Assembly: GCF_020991415.1 (NCBI RefSeq) | Contig: NZ_JAJMOY010000003.1 | Location: 310,001 to 374,000 of the forward strand | DNA length: 64,000 nucleotides | Direction: 5' to 3' | DNA from: Flavobacterium sp. ENC | GTDB taxonomy: Bacteria; Bacteroidota; Bacteroidia; Flavobacteriales; Flavobacteriaceae | Shown here: positions 15,191-23,808 of the stretch, piece by piece | Layout of the letters: each line of letters starts with the position of its first letter | Numbering within the stretch: position 1 is the stretch's first letter | The notes under the pieces: model-generated | The model's input: only the letters and a program-made list of their open reading frames with translations | Databases searched by the model: none | Told to the model about the DNA's origin: nothing | Position numbers and translations under genes: made by a program

Positions 15191-15646
15191 ATGACAAAAA
15201 AAATATTTCATCTACTTTTATTATTTTGTTTTATATCGTGTGGAAAGTCAGTATTAGAAAGTAAGAGTATTAAATCTGGATTTATTAGTGAGCCTGGAAT
15301 TTATTATATTCGAAATCCTAAGCACCGAAATATATTGGTAAAAGAATTAAAAGATGATTCTATACTATTTGCTATTAGAGATTCACAAAATAAAATTCTA
15401 TTTCAACAGAGCCTAAATGAAACTTTTAGTAACTATCATTACTGGTGTCTATACGTTGATGAAAACTCAAATATTTGGTTTTATAATTCTGACTATATGT
15501 CTTCAAAAGCAATACTATTCAATGAAAATACAAAGCTTTATGAAATGAAGGACTTTTGCAATGTGAAATTAAAAATGCCGAAAGAATTTGAAGAAGAATT
15601 AAAGGAATCATTCGAAAATTATAATTGTAAATCGTTAAGTAAATAA
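15191..15646 (+). CDS. Small lipoprotein of unknown function
   Basis: 151 residues from the ATG at 15191 (a TTG two codons earlier is possible). The N-terminus is a lipoprotein signal (MTKKIFHLLLLFCFISCGK, with Cys 17 following FIS). The mature part has no family I recognise. It is rich in Asn, Lys, Ile and aromatic residues, with WCLYVDENSNIWFYNSDY in the middle. Base composition is more AT-rich than the flanking core genes, and the neighbours are orphans and remnants, which suggests horizontal gain. The promoter is at 15093-15100 with repeated TGTTTCAAA sites. An immunity-like or adhesion role cannot be excluded. Confidence 0.7.
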   Translation: MTKKIFHLLLLFCFISCGKSVLESKSIKSGFISEPGIYYIRNPKHRNILVKELKDDSILFAIRDSQNKILFQQSLNETFSNYHYWCLYVDENSNIWFYNSDYMSSKAILFNENTKLYEMKDFCNVKLKMPKEFEEELKESFENYNCKSLSK

Positions 15647-15652
15647 AAAAGT

Positions 15653-15814
15653 GCCCGGGGATAGCTAGTATTACGGATTTTGACAATTGGCTTAATGGGA
15701 AAATTGTTTTGTATTTTAAATGATTTGTCAAATCTGAAAAATGGGTTTAATTTAGTACCAAACCAGCTGTAGTAACGGAACTTTATTGGCAAGTACCTAA
15801 ACAAAAGACAAAAC
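15653..15814 (+). pseudogene. Possible decayed coding remnants
   Basis: Two short stretches read like protein but have no start: one ends ...SITDFDNWLNGKIVLYFK before a stop at about 15721, the other (about 15750-15830) reads STKPAVVTELYWQVPKQK and runs in another frame into the next gene. They have normal-looking amino-acid use in the + strand and may be 3' tails of lost genes. This is a weak call based on appearance only. Confidence 0.25.
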
Positions 15815-15820
15815 AAAAAT

Positions 15821-16294
15821 ATGAAGTATTTAAAAATATTTTTAATTTCAATCGGGATATTATGCTCAATAATATTCTTTTATTTTTTTTATGCAATTCT
15901 TCAAATTAGCTCAACCTTTGAACCTCTTGAAGAATATAGTTATTCCGTTTCAAAATTAAATTTAGAAAAATCATTGCGTAATTTAAGATTATCGGATTCC
16001 AGAATTGTGTATCAAATTACGGACACAACGGGCTCAAAGGAAGATGGGTATAAATACTATGTTACACTTTTATTTAAAAAATCTAGCATTCAAAATTATG
16101 AATATAATTTAAATTACGAAGAACAAACGGTTTTTTGGAAAAATTCAAATACACTAAAACTGAATTTGGTTGGAGCTTTTGATAAATCGAAAAATACTGG
16201 TGGATATCAAAAAAGCGATGAAGATGTTCCGAAATTAATTGAGATATTTAAAACAGATATTTTGCCAAAAATCAAGAAACAAACCAGCTACTAA
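15821..16294 (+). CDS. Membrane-anchored protein of unknown function
   Basis: 157 residues. A single strongly hydrophobic segment covers residues 4-28 (IFLISIGILCSIIFFYFFYA), preceded by MKYLK, so it is either an uncleaved anchor or a signal peptide. The rest is hydrophilic, with YKYYVTLLFKKSSIQNYEYN and a C-terminal EIFKTDILPKIKK. I do not recognise a family. It lies 174 bp after the lipoprotein gene in the AT-rich accessory strip and shares its base composition, consistent with acquired DNA. Confidence 0.65.
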   Translation: MKYLKIFLISIGILCSIIFFYFFYAILQISSTFEPLEEYSYSVSKLNLEKSLRNLRLSDSRIVYQITDTTGSKEDGYKYYVTLLFKKSSIQNYEYNLNYEEQTVFWKNSNTLKLNLVGAFDKSKNTGGYQKSDEDVPKLIEIFKTDILPKIKKQTSY

Positions 16295-16339
16295 CATCTA
16301 ACACAATAGATTTGTGCAATTAGCTAAAGGAAAGTTGAT

Positions 16340-16732
16340 TTGGCAAATCCGGCAGGTAATAATTCCGAAGTGAATTGTTTTTATCAACTACAAGGAGGAG
16401 AGTATTTTTTCACAATGGCTTTTTCAGATTTAAGAGGTGGTGGCGTGAAAACTGTAAGTCTTCAGACACAAAGAATTACATTAATAGCTGGACAAACTTA
16501 TATGCTTAATAAAAATTCTAAAGATGATAATGATTTTACGGGTGGTGCAGGAAGTTATTTTCCCAATGTGCAAAATATTTATTGTACTAATACATTGAAA
16601 ACTGGTGAGATAAAAATTACTCGTATTGATTTGCAAAAATCAATTATTTCAGGAACTTTTTGGTTTGATGGCGTCAATTCTTCAGGTGAAAAAGTGGAAG
16701 TACGCGAAGGGCGTTTTGATTGGAATTACTAA
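16340..16732 (+). pseudogene. DUF6252-like protein, probably 5'-truncated
   Basis: 130 codons from a TTG at 16340; no ATG is available and a stop lies at 16325-16327. The body resembles DUF6252-type secreted Bacteroidota proteins: YQLQGGEYFFTMAFSDL, a middle segment on filled-in values (GGAGSYFPNVQNIYCTN), and the ending IISGTFWFDGVNSSGEKVEV then REGRFDWNY. These proteins normally begin with a lipoprotein signal and an N-terminal VDGK-type segment, both absent here. So it is either a remnant or an unusual cytoplasmic form. The family assignment is from memory of the C-terminal pattern and is tentative. Confidence 0.55.
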
Positions 16733-16979
16733 AAGTTAACTTTTAAATAAACAAAAAGAGGTATTTTCAATAATTTGCATAGCTATCAATATTCAAGCGA
16801 AGTTAGAAAAAACGGTTAAATATAAAGGAACGTCACGAGTCAGCAGGCTCAGGATTTGTCAGAATATTATATCTAATTTTGAAATAGCTTATCTTCTTGA
16901 AAAGACTGGAATGACTCATACCCATTGCAGCAGAAAATTCTTCAGGCTCTCGGTACAATTCTCTTATTTATCGGTAATT

Positions 16980-17885
16980 TTAAAGCGGCAGTTTTACTAA
17001 CAATACTTTAATGTTCCCCAAAACAAGTTCAGGCTCTTCAAGCTGGATAAAATGTCCTGATTTTACCGTTGTAATATGGGTGAAATCAGTCACACCGGCT
17101 TTTAGTGCTTCTTTAGAATCATACCATAATTGTCTGTCGGCGGCATCATGTTCGGCATCAACTTTCATACTAGTTATGGCAATAACCTGAACATCAGGCA
17201 GATTAGGCAGCGTTGCGGCGTATTTAAAATCCGCAATCAGCTGCAGTGTTTCCAGTGCGATACCGGAATTTGTCCCGTAAGTATTTTTATAGGTATTGTA
17301 AAAGCCATCGATCTGTTCTTGTGAAAAATGATTGTACTTTTCATGAGAAGCATCAACAAATACCAAACCAGCGACTTTTGCCGGATTTTTTATAGCATAA
17401 TCACGAATGATCACGCCTCCTAACGAATGCCCAACCAGTATTACTTTTCTGCCTTGTGCAAACTGATCCACGACTTTTTCAAGCTCAGATCGTAAGGTAT
17501 TTATATTTCTGGGTGCCGTGCTGATACCAGATTTTCCGTAGCCGCCTCTGTCATATAATAACACATCCGAATTTAAAAAATGGGCTATAGACAAGATCTC
17601 TGATGATTGTCCGGTGCTGTACCAGGAGGTGTGATCATTTCCGTGACCTGATTCAAAAACAACCAGATATTTCGATTTACCGGAAACCGTATAGGTCATG
17701 AGTTTATGGGTTCCCAGGTCTACGGGAGTTCCCGGATATTCCGGAGCCGCCTTTTTATCATCATCCGAGCAGGAGCTAAAGGAGAGAGCAAAAATAGTCA
17801 CGATGAAAAGACGGGTTAATCCGGTGCTTTTGGTTTTGTACGAATTTAATTTTGAGGTTGTTTTTTTAAAGATTGTCAATCGCAT
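16980..17885 (-). CDS. Exported alpha/beta hydrolase
   Basis: 301 residues from the ATG at 17885 (MRLTIFKK; an upstream ATG at 17918 adds 11 residues ahead of the signal). The N-terminus carries a late lipoprotein signal, with Cys in LSFSSCSDDDKK preceded by the hydrophobic stretch LFIVTIFALSF. The hydrolase fold shows the nucleophile elbow ILVGHSLGGV (Ser), an oxyanion region FESGHGNDHTSW, an acid in VFVDASH or later, and the catalytic His in KSGHFIQLEEPEL. Substrate unknown. It sits 107 bp downstream of the membrane AraC-type regulator on the same strand. Confidence 0.85.
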   Translation of the reverse strand: MRLTIFKKTTSKLNSYKTKSTGLTRLFIVTIFALSFSSCSDDDKKAAPEYPGTPVDLGTHKLMTYTVSGKSKYLVVFESGHGNDHTSWYSTGQSSEILSIAHFLNSDVLLYDRGGYGKSGISTAPRNINTLRSELEKVVDQFAQGRKVILVGHSLGGVIIRDYAIKNPAKVAGLVFVDASHEKYNHFSQEQIDGFYNTYKNTYGTNSGIALETLQLIADFKYAATLPNLPDVQVIAITSMKVDAEHDAADRQLWYDSKEALKAGVTDFTHITTVKSGHFIQLEEPELVLGNIKVLLVKLPL

Positions 17886-17992
17886 TTTAGGTTTTGTTTT
17901 TAGGTAAATTCGATACAAATATTAGTATTATTTACCGTCCTGAAGTTCTGATTTATGAATCAGAACCTATTCTTAAAAACCTTAAACAGTAT

Positions 17993-19132
17993 TTATACAG
18001 CAGTCGAAGCTGTTTTTTTAAATTCGGACGGCGTCTGATGGGTCGCTTTTTTGAAAGTAGTGTTAAAAACAGTCTTGGAATTAAAACCCACTTCAAAAGC
18101 AATTCCAAGTAAACTTAAATGCTCCATAGCAGGATTTTGAATCAGTTTTTTAGCTTCTTCGATTCGATAGCGGTTAACGAACTGATAAAAATTTTCATCA
18201 AATCCTTTATTGATGATGTAAGAAAGAATATGAGATGAAATATCCAGTTGGGATGCCAGTCTGAATAAACTCAGTTCAGGGTCCAAAAAAGGTTTTTTAT
18301 CTTCCATTACCTGAAGTAAGAGCGATTTCATGACTTCTAAGTCCGTATCGGAAATTAGTTTTTTCTGGTTTACATCCGGAACTGAAGCTTCAGTGATAAG
18401 GACTTCAATTTCTTCTTTTTCCTGTTTATCAGGCTGATAAAATTCCTTTTGTTTTAATGAAAAGTAGGTAATAAAAAAAATCGCACCCAGATAAATCAGA
18501 CTCGCAAAATGGTCAAAAAAAGTATTGGTTTTTGCTGCTTTAAAAACAATATCAAATAACCAGAGGCTGGTGATCATCAAAACGCAAATCACCACCTTCT
18601 GTAACCATTTTAAATTGATTGCCCTGGTATTGGAAGTGTAAAGAAACAAATGCTTCTGGTAAGCGGTAATTTCCCGGTACGCGGCAATACAATACGCAGT
18701 AACCTGAAAACAAAAAACAAAATTAAAAACGGCACTGATTACGGCGGCGCTCTTTTTATCGGCTGCTGTAGGCGGTGGTACTTCGATGAGGAGTGACAGA
18801 GAGAGTAAGAGCAGGATTATCAAAGCAAATGCAAAATGCAAATTATCTTTTACCCGCCATTGCCGGTCAGGCTGAATAAAATAAAGGATGCTAAAATAAA
18901 AAACAGGCGCTACTATAAAATCGGTTATGCCGAGAAAATCGTTGAGAAGCATTCTCGTTTGCAAAAACTCAGTTTTCTCCAGTAAATCGTTGAACTGAAT
19001 CAGAAAAATGCATAAAATAAAGGCGCCAAACCATCGGTTAACGGTACCATTTGCCTGATTAATATTGGCAAACAACAAAAATGCAAGTAATAAAGCTGTT
19101 CCCGCAACAAAGAAGCTAAGTAGTTGATCCAT
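17993..19132 (-). CDS. AraC family regulator with membrane-embedded N-terminal half
   Basis: 379 residues. The first about 230 residues contain about seven hydrophobic segments (for example LLSFFVAGTALLLAFLLFA at 4-22; FALIILLLLSLSLLI), giving a membrane-anchored sensor. A linker follows, then a C-terminal AraC DNA-binding domain (FRLASQLDISSHILSYIINK; LSLLGIAFEVGFNSKTVFNT; THQTPSEFKK). Such 7TM-AraC proteins are common in Bacteroidota, and most have unknown signals. It is upstream of the hydrolase gene on the same strand, and that gene may be a target or partner. Confidence 0.88.
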   Translation of the reverse strand: MDQLLSFFVAGTALLLAFLLFANINQANGTVNRWFGAFILCIFLIQFNDLLEKTEFLQTRMLLNDFLGITDFIVAPVFYFSILYFIQPDRQWRVKDNLHFAFALIILLLLSLSLLIEVPPPTAADKKSAAVISAVFNFVFCFQVTAYCIAAYREITAYQKHLFLYTSNTRAINLKWLQKVVICVLMITSLWLFDIVFKAAKTNTFFDHFASLIYLGAIFFITYFSLKQKEFYQPDKQEKEEIEVLITEASVPDVNQKKLISDTDLEVMKSLLLQVMEDKKPFLDPELSLFRLASQLDISSHILSYIINKGFDENFYQFVNRYRIEEAKKLIQNPAMEHLSLLGIAFEVGFNSKTVFNTTFKKATHQTPSEFKKTASTAV

Positions 19133-19467
19133 TAGAGGCCATTTTTAAATCCATTTTCTGTAAAGATAAAATTACTATTATTTATTTCAGTATTGCACTA
19201 TGTTTTTCTAATCTCTTGCAGCACGAACTCAATAGCAAATAATTTCCATGGCATTTCCCTATTCCTGTTTGTTGAAGAACATCTTTTACATTTTTAAGTA
19301 TAAAACTATATTTCCACTAATTAGCCTCTAAATACCACTTATTACAGTAAATAACCATTTATTGTAATTAGGAAACCTTGCGGCTTATTAGGTTATAACT
19401 TTGCGCTCGATTTAAAAAACCATGAAAATTTAAACTAAATTTTTTTAAACATTTTAAAAATAAAACA
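19133..19467. other. Divergent intergenic region
   Basis: 335 bp between the AraC-type gene (leftward) and a lipoprotein gene (rightward). Apart from the rightward promoter at 19378-19403 I see only AT-rich sequence. No RNA structure is convincing. Confidence 0.5.
19378..19403 (+). promoter_or_regulatory. Promoter of the 19.5-kb lipoprotein gene
   Basis: TTG at 19378-19380, 15 bp, then TAACTTTG at 19396-19403. A transcription start near 19411 gives a leader of about 57 nt. Confidence 0.5.
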
Positions 19468-20841
19468 ATGAAAAAGATACTATTTTTAAGTTTCGTTCTA
19501 GCGTTTATGTTTTGTTCTAAAGATGAAAATGAAGCTGTTACAGGAGATGTCAAACCTGTCGTGGTGGAAGAAACTAATGATGATCCCCTAAATACTTACT
19601 CTTCTTTTGAAGTGACGTTACCCGAAAATCTGAGAGCACTGACTTCATCCGCAAATGCAACATTTGCCGTTTGGCCAAGTATTTTCTTTTCTGCAAATGA
19701 CGATAATACGATCGATGTGTATTGGGAGGGAAGTAATACGGCACTGGATGGACACAGGCATTTTACAAAGATTTCATTGCTAAGTAAACAGATAGTAGCA
19801 GAGAATCCGTTGCCGGCAGCCTTAAATCTTGGAAACACACGCTTTTTGGGTTATGATAAAATCAGTGGCGGGCGTTATATAATGGGAACCTCCGATGTAA
19901 ATTCAGACAATACATTACGCAAAAATCCAAAGCTTTATTGTTTTGACAGTAATGGAACTGTAAAATATACGATCGATCTATGGAAAGACTGCGATCCGGC
20001 CAATATAGCTACAGGGCAGGCCGGGCAGGCCATAATGACTTACAATAAAGCAGGAGATACTTTCGGCGTTTACATGGGACACAGGGCATCAGGGCATCAG
20101 GCAGGCTGGTTGGGCTTCTACAAAGCGGAAACAGGCGAAAGAACTTTTCTGAGGGACTGGTATATTTCGCACAACTTCGATCAAAGACTTCTGCCGCTTC
20201 CGGATGGCCGTTATGTGGCACTTGCCCATGGTGATGCACTTCCGAAACGATCTTTGTTCGTGGAGGGCTGGGATGTTAATAAAGGAAGATTGGGATTCCT
20301 GAACTACTTTGATATTCCCGGTAAAAGTGGTGAAAACGTTACCAAATCATCAACCGGGGAGGTCATTAATTTACCGAATGGTAATCTGGCTATTGTGTAT
20401 GCTACGCAAAGGGACCATAGTACAGATAAAATCGTAAGGGATGTTCGCGTTGCTATTGTTTCGGGTATTGGAACCAGTTCACAGAAAGTAATCAAAGAGA
20501 ATTGGCTGACCAATTATGCGAGTACAGCTATAGACGAAACAGCAGGCTGGGGAATGCAGATTGGACGTTATTCTGAGGATAAGCTGTTTTTAGCCTGGAA
20601 TGTTTTTAAGACTCAGGAAAGTACTAAAATTCAGAAGACCACTTTTGCCCTGCTGGACAATGAAGGAAATCTGCTAAAAACAAAAGATACCATAGTAAAT
20701 ACTTCAAAAAAGGAAGGAATAAAAATGATTCAGCCCGCGCAGACTATGAGAAGAACCACTGACGGAAAGTATTTGGTTTTCCTTTCAGAAGGTTCTGATC
20801 CTAATAAGTTAAGGATTAATATGATGCAGGTGAAAAAGTAA
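19468..20841 (+). CDS. Secreted or lipoprotein of unknown function
   Basis: 457 residues. The N-terminus MKKILFLSFVLAFMFCSKDE looks like a lipoprotein signal with Cys 16. The mature protein contains many WxG/aromatic blocks separated by turns (AVWPSIFFSANDDNTIDVYW; GQAIMTYNKAGDTFGVYMGH; RTTDGKYLVFLSEGSDP), a pattern like a beta-propeller with repeated D-G-x-x-V/Y strands. No enzymatic motif is visible and there is no type IX sorting tail. It has its own promoter and a terminator. The AraC-type regulator is the divergent neighbour. Confidence 0.75.
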   Translation: MKKILFLSFVLAFMFCSKDENEAVTGDVKPVVVEETNDDPLNTYSSFEVTLPENLRALTSSANATFAVWPSIFFSANDDNTIDVYWEGSNTALDGHRHFTKISLLSKQIVAENPLPAALNLGNTRFLGYDKISGGRYIMGTSDVNSDNTLRKNPKLYCFDSNGTVKYTIDLWKDCDPANIATGQAGQAIMTYNKAGDTFGVYMGHRASGHQAGWLGFYKAETGERTFLRDWYISHNFDQRLLPLPDGRYVALAHGDALPKRSLFVEGWDVNKGRLGFLNYFDIPGKSGENVTKSSTGEVINLPNGNLAIVYATQRDHSTDKIVRDVRVAIVSGIGTSSQKVIKENWLTNYASTAIDETAGWGMQIGRYSEDKLFLAWNVFKTQESTKIQKTTFALLDNEGNLLKTKDTIVNTSKKEGIKMIQPAQTMRRTTDGKYLVFLSEGSDPNKLRINMMQVKK

Positions 20842-20909
20842 ATAGGTTACTTGGGTAGTGTTTCAGATGAGGTATTTTTACAGAATAACTATTTGGTTAA
20901 CTGAAAAAG

Positions 20910-20943
20910 AAGAGATGATCTTGAAGGGTCGTCTCTTTTTTTG
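20910..20943 (+). terminator. Intrinsic terminator after the 19.5-kb gene
   Basis: The stem AGAGATGAT / GTCGTCTCT (with G-T pairs) is followed by TTTTTTT. It is 70 bp past the stop codon. Confidence 0.75.
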
Positions 20944-21102
20944 AATTTACAAGCTGTAAAATGATTTAGTTGCATCGTCTTTTAGTTCTTTTTCGAACTG
21001 AACGAACAATAATTGGAAATGTCAGCAGGTATTAATCGTAATTAAAATACACAATTAAAGAAAACGTTGAATCGTACGTCTGGCTATTGCGTTATTAAAA
21101 TC

Positions 21103-21131
21103 AAAAGCCACTCTATTGAGTGGCTTTTTTG
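21103..21131. terminator. Terminator stem GCCACTC-N4-GAGTGGC
   Basis: AAAAGCCACTC-TATT-GAGTGGCTTTTTT is nearly identical to the tRNA-operon terminator at 14067-14100. It lies between convergent genes and has A- and T-runs on both sides, so it works in either direction. It likely ends the beta/gamma-crystallin lipoprotein transcript. The rest of the 337-bp gap (20842-21178) shows nothing else. Confidence 0.7.
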
Positions 21132-21178
21132 TTGTATAAATTTAAAATTAATGCAGAGACGATAGATAAAAATAAAAT

Positions 21179-22480
21179 TTAAAGAGCACTAATTTTTACA
21201 GAACTGGCTTTATCATTAAAACCTCCTAAACAACTGTTGTTTGCTGTTACTACAACAGCTTCTCCTCCAAAATTATCGTTTTGATACAGGGTAATTTTGT
21301 ATCCATTTTCTAAGCGAACAGAAGACAGGTCATCATTGACAACCCCATACGATTTTAGCTGGGCCAATGTATAATTTCCGACAGGCAAAGCAATCGCATA
21401 ACCCGTGTAATTGCAATTTTGGTAAACAGTTACAATACCTCCGGCAGCAGCATTATATTTGTTATCAGTATACGTACGGGAAAAATTGCCGACTCCGTCA
21501 AAATAATTATCAGCTAATTTGGCTGGGTCCGTTGCAAATTCACCGCCTTGTACTATGGCATCATTTCCGTCATTCCATGCCCATGGTGCGTTGGCACCAC
21601 CGGTTTTAAAATCATTTCCTGTAAATCCTCCGGCCGGACTGGAAAACAATTGAGTGTTGAATCGCTGGTCCCATAATCCTCCGGTTTCAAAAATATCGAC
21701 CAGTTTGTACTCCACATAGTTGTCGTAATTATCAGATGGTATTTGTGCCACTCCACTTGCAGAAGGGTAATAGATAATGCCATCTCCGTCTATATCATGC
21801 TGTGGCCACGCTTTGAGACTATGTCCTTTGGCATCCTGGGCTGTAACAGGATGCAATTCCCCGTTAAAGTCTCTCATTTGTAATGTTCCGTCAATACTTT
21901 CCAGTCCGCTTACAAAAGAACTTCCGGAGGGTACATACGAAAAGAAATCGGAATGGCTTACCGTTACAGCTCCTTTCAAGGTACCATAGGCAGAACCGTT
22001 TTTTTCTACAATCATTAATACACCTTCCAAATCATTCTCATGTTGGTCCAGTTGGTATAGAAGGGGATTATCTGTCCAGTCTCTCGGAGAGAAAAAAGCA
22101 TACGTAATAAAGTAATGTGTATTTGATTCTACTACCGAATAATAACAATGTGCCGCTAAAGAATTGGCATAAGCAGGAAGGTTGTTCCAGTTGTTCTCCC
22201 CATTCCAGTCATTGTCATAGTTAATAGCCGTAAGGTAATCTGATTTTCCTCCTTCGGCATAGGTTCCTGTGGCATCTACATCTTTGTAGTGGATAGGAGC
22301 CCATCTTCTGGCCAGGTCAGAACTTGCCGCTGTACTCATTTTTTTGAAATTTTGTTCTTTTTTTACCGTAGCGGTAGCTGCTGCTTCCTCCAATGTTGTG
22401 TCCTGACAGGAGAATGTAAGAGCCGATAGCATCATAATGAAGACCTTACCTAAAATCTTTTTTCGATTCTGTTTTTTCAT
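21179..22480 (-). CDS. Lipoprotein with Vps62-like body and beta/gamma-crystallin domain
   Basis: 433 residues. The signal peptide ends in ALTFSCQDTT (lipoprotein Cys about 25). The body (about 55-330) has ARRWAPIHYKDVDATGTYA near the start, then HYFITYAFFSPRDWTD and HENDLEGVLMIVEKNG, motifs that recall Vps62/DUF946-related proteins. The C-terminal about 85 residues form two beta/gamma-crystallin Greek-key repeats (VTVYQNCNYTGYAIALPVGN; ITLYQNDNFGGEAVV), which often bind calcium. An envelope or surface role is likely; enzymatic function is unknown. The Vps62 likeness is from motif memory and is tentative; the crystallin call is firmer. Confidence 0.7.
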   Translation of the reverse strand: MKKQNRKKILGKVFIMMLSALTFSCQDTTLEEAAATATVKKEQNFKKMSTAASSDLARRWAPIHYKDVDATGTYAEGGKSDYLTAINYDNDWNGENNWNNLPAYANSLAAHCYYSVVESNTHYFITYAFFSPRDWTDNPLLYQLDQHENDLEGVLMIVEKNGSAYGTLKGAVTVSHSDFFSYVPSGSSFVSGLESIDGTLQMRDFNGELHPVTAQDAKGHSLKAWPQHDIDGDGIIYYPSASGVAQIPSDNYDNYVEYKLVDIFETGGLWDQRFNTQLFSSPAGGFTGNDFKTGGANAPWAWNDGNDAIVQGGEFATDPAKLADNYFDGVGNFSRTYTDNKYNAAAGGIVTVYQNCNYTGYAIALPVGNYTLAQLKSYGVVNDDLSSVRLENGYKITLYQNDNFGGEAVVVTANNSCLGGFNDKASSVKISAL

Positions 22481-23030
22481 AATTCTAGTTTAATTGTTTA
22501 TAACCTATTTAAAATTCAATTGATAAATTATGGGATAGCTATAACCGGCAGACAATTAAAAAATGCTTATCGGTAGTAGCGACCTTGATTTTGAAAATGG
22601 TACTTCTAAATATTTTGAATTATAATTCTTACTTACTTTTAAGTACTTAAAAAGAGAAATCGTACTATCCGTAAATATTATGATACTGTTACTAAAAGGT
22701 TATTCGGAGAAATTTTACCTTTATTTTTTTTTAGACATAAAAAGATGGACTTAAAAGAAAGATGGAAATGGAGATGAAAGTGCATTTAATGAATAACTAT
22801 CAATCTCAAGTACAGGAGCTATTCGCTGTTTTTTTATAGATGTTTTTTTTTATTTTAGACTAGGACTTATAGATGCTATCCTGGTTTCGAGGGCGGAAAT
22901 TCATCAATATGCAGAAGGCTGAGAAATACATTTAAGAGGCAAAGCGATGCCGATGAAAGTATACACAGTGGATTTTAATTCTTAATTTGCTTATATTTTA
23001 TTTAGAAATCATTTTTAATAAATTACTATT
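22481..23030. other. 550-bp divergent intergenic region
   Basis: No gene is supported. The only structured element I see is a perfect 16-bp palindrome TTTTAAGTACTTAAAA at 22637-22652, 157 bp upstream of the crystallin lipoprotein. The region 22850-22990 has mixed composition without an open frame. Confidence 0.5.
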
Positions 23031-23675
23031 ATGAAAGCATTGGTTATTGGAGCAACAGGCGCAACAGGAAAATTACTGGTGGACAGGCTTTTGGCAGATA
23101 AGGATTATACAACAATTACGATCTTTGTAAGGAGACCAACAGGAAAACAAAACCCAAAACTCATCGAACACATTATTAACTTCTCTACTGTAGATGCTTA
23201 TAAGGAGCTGATCGTTGGTGATATTATGTCCTCGTGTTTAGGCACGACCTTAAAGGCCGCAGGTTCAAAAGAAAACCAATGGAAAATAGATTTTGAGATT
23301 CCGGCCACTTTCGCCGCATTAGCCCGGGAAAACGGGGTTTCTTCTCTTGTGTTGTTGTCTGCCTATGGAGCTTCTTCAAAAAGCAGTGTTTTTTATTCTA
23401 AAATAAAGGGAGAACTTGAAGATAAGATTGCACAGCTTGATTTCGAGCAATACATTATCTTCAGACCAGGTCTGTTGCTAAGAGCAGGTTCAGATAGATT
23501 TGGTGAAAAAATAATGGGTTCCCTGCTAAAAGGGCTGAATGCGATCGGCTTGTTCCGAACATTCAAACCTATGCCAACAACTGTGCTGGCAGAAAAATTA
23601 ACCAAAGCACCAAAAATATTCTCTGCCGGAACCTCTGTTATTGAGCTTGATGAAATTTTCAGATTACAGGATTAG
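23031..23675 (+). CDS. NAD(P)H-binding (atypical SDR) protein
   Basis: 214 residues with an N-terminal dinucleotide-binding motif ALVIGATGATGKLLVDRLL (GATGATG at 7-13), then TIFVRRPTG (the Arg pair that suits NADPH) and SSCLGTTLKAAGSK. A YSKIKGELE segment provides the Y-x-x-x-K pair (Tyr-Lys) of SDRs. The family is NmrA/HTATIP2-like, with redox-sensor or reductase roles. Substrate unknown. The next gene (OMPLA) starts 133 bp further on the same strand, probably separately. Confidence 0.88.
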   Translation: MKALVIGATGATGKLLVDRLLADKDYTTITIFVRRPTGKQNPKLIEHIINFSTVDAYKELIVGDIMSSCLGTTLKAAGSKENQWKIDFEIPATFAALARENGVSSLVLLSAYGASSKSSVFYSKIKGELEDKIAQLDFEQYIIFRPGLLLRAGSDRFGEKIMGSLLKGLNAIGLFRTFKPMPTTVLAEKLTKAPKIFSAGTSVIELDEIFRLQD

Positions 23676-23808
23676 TTTTTTAATTTAAACGTAAGGGCAG
23701 GCAGATGGTTTTAGGGTTAACTCTTATATTTATTGAGTTAAAAGGAGTCGTTGAAATGACGTACATTAGTTTCAAAACTAAAAATAACCCCAATTTACAC
23801 CCTAAAGA

